This document shows positions 6,132 through 6,164 of a DNA stretch of 6,164 nucleotides, piece after piece. The notes beneath the pieces are model-generated. The model ran no database searches and was not told the origin of the DNA. It was given only the letters and a program-made list of their open reading frames with translations. Within the stretch, counting starts at the first letter, position 1; each line of letters starts with the position of its first letter. Source of the stretch: Filomicrobium sp. (GTDB lineage: Bacteria; Pseudomonadota; Alphaproteobacteria; Rhizobiales; Hyphomicrobiaceae); NCBI GenBank assembly GCA_030607105.1, contig JAUWFF010000085.1:1-6164 (forward strand), given 5' to 3'. The position numbers and the translations under genes were made by a program.

Positions 6132-6164
6132 ATGAAAACGAAAATGAGCGCCTGGACACTAGTC
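6132..6164 (+). CDS. Possible start of a further gene, cut by the window edge
   Basis: An ATG at 6132 opens a frame that stays open through the last base, giving MKTKMSAWTLV. Two lysines followed by residues turning hydrophobic resemble the start of a signal peptide, as in the two genes before it. The only ribosome-site candidate, GGGA, is about 14 bases upstream, which is far. Eleven codons are too few for any family call. Confidence 0.35.
   Translation, partial: MKTKMSAWTLV

Overview
The window looks like chromosomal DNA of an alphaproteobacterium, most likely Hyphomicrobiales (Rhizobiales). Three things point there: proton-translocating transhydrogenase is encoded as three genes (split alpha subunit, then beta), a tiny bacterial-type aa3 cytochrome oxidase subunit IV gene lies directly upstream of it, and the sequence is moderately GC-rich. 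Species cannot be told from the sequence alone.

Positions 1-4310 are read on the minus strand. In transcription order they hold a sigma70-like promoter (about 4281-4310), a 47-residue aa3-oxidase subunit IV protein (4038-4181), pntAA (2690-3832), pntAB (2263-2661), pntB (785-2203), a long imperfect hairpin (689-745), and a membrane-anchored alpha/beta hydrolase cut by the left edge (1-655). The three Pnt proteins form the inner-membrane enzyme that couples proton re-entry to hydride transfer from NADH to NADP+, supplying NADPH. The oxidase subunit belongs to the complex that helps build the proton gradient, so the operon head joins a producer and a consumer of proton-motive force.

Positions 4377-6164 are read on the plus strand, divergent from the operon. 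They hold two tandem paralogues of a secreted protein family that I do not recognise by name. The first (4377-5273) has a signal peptide, a six-cysteine domain and a long Lys/Arg-rich tail. The second (5518-6009) has the same domain with the first five cysteines at identical spacing, but an in-frame TAG stops it just before the C-terminal segment. Beyond the TAG the same frame stays open to 6114 and still encodes a recognisable match to the end of the domain, including the sixth cysteine. The second copy also has no ATG start. A possible third gene begins at 6132 and runs off the window.

The pnt half is conventional. The unusual part is the six-cysteine pair: a poorly described family, one copy intact with a basic tail, the other apparently just broken or read through. 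I see no CRISPR array, tRNA, rRNA, insertion sequence or phage gene.
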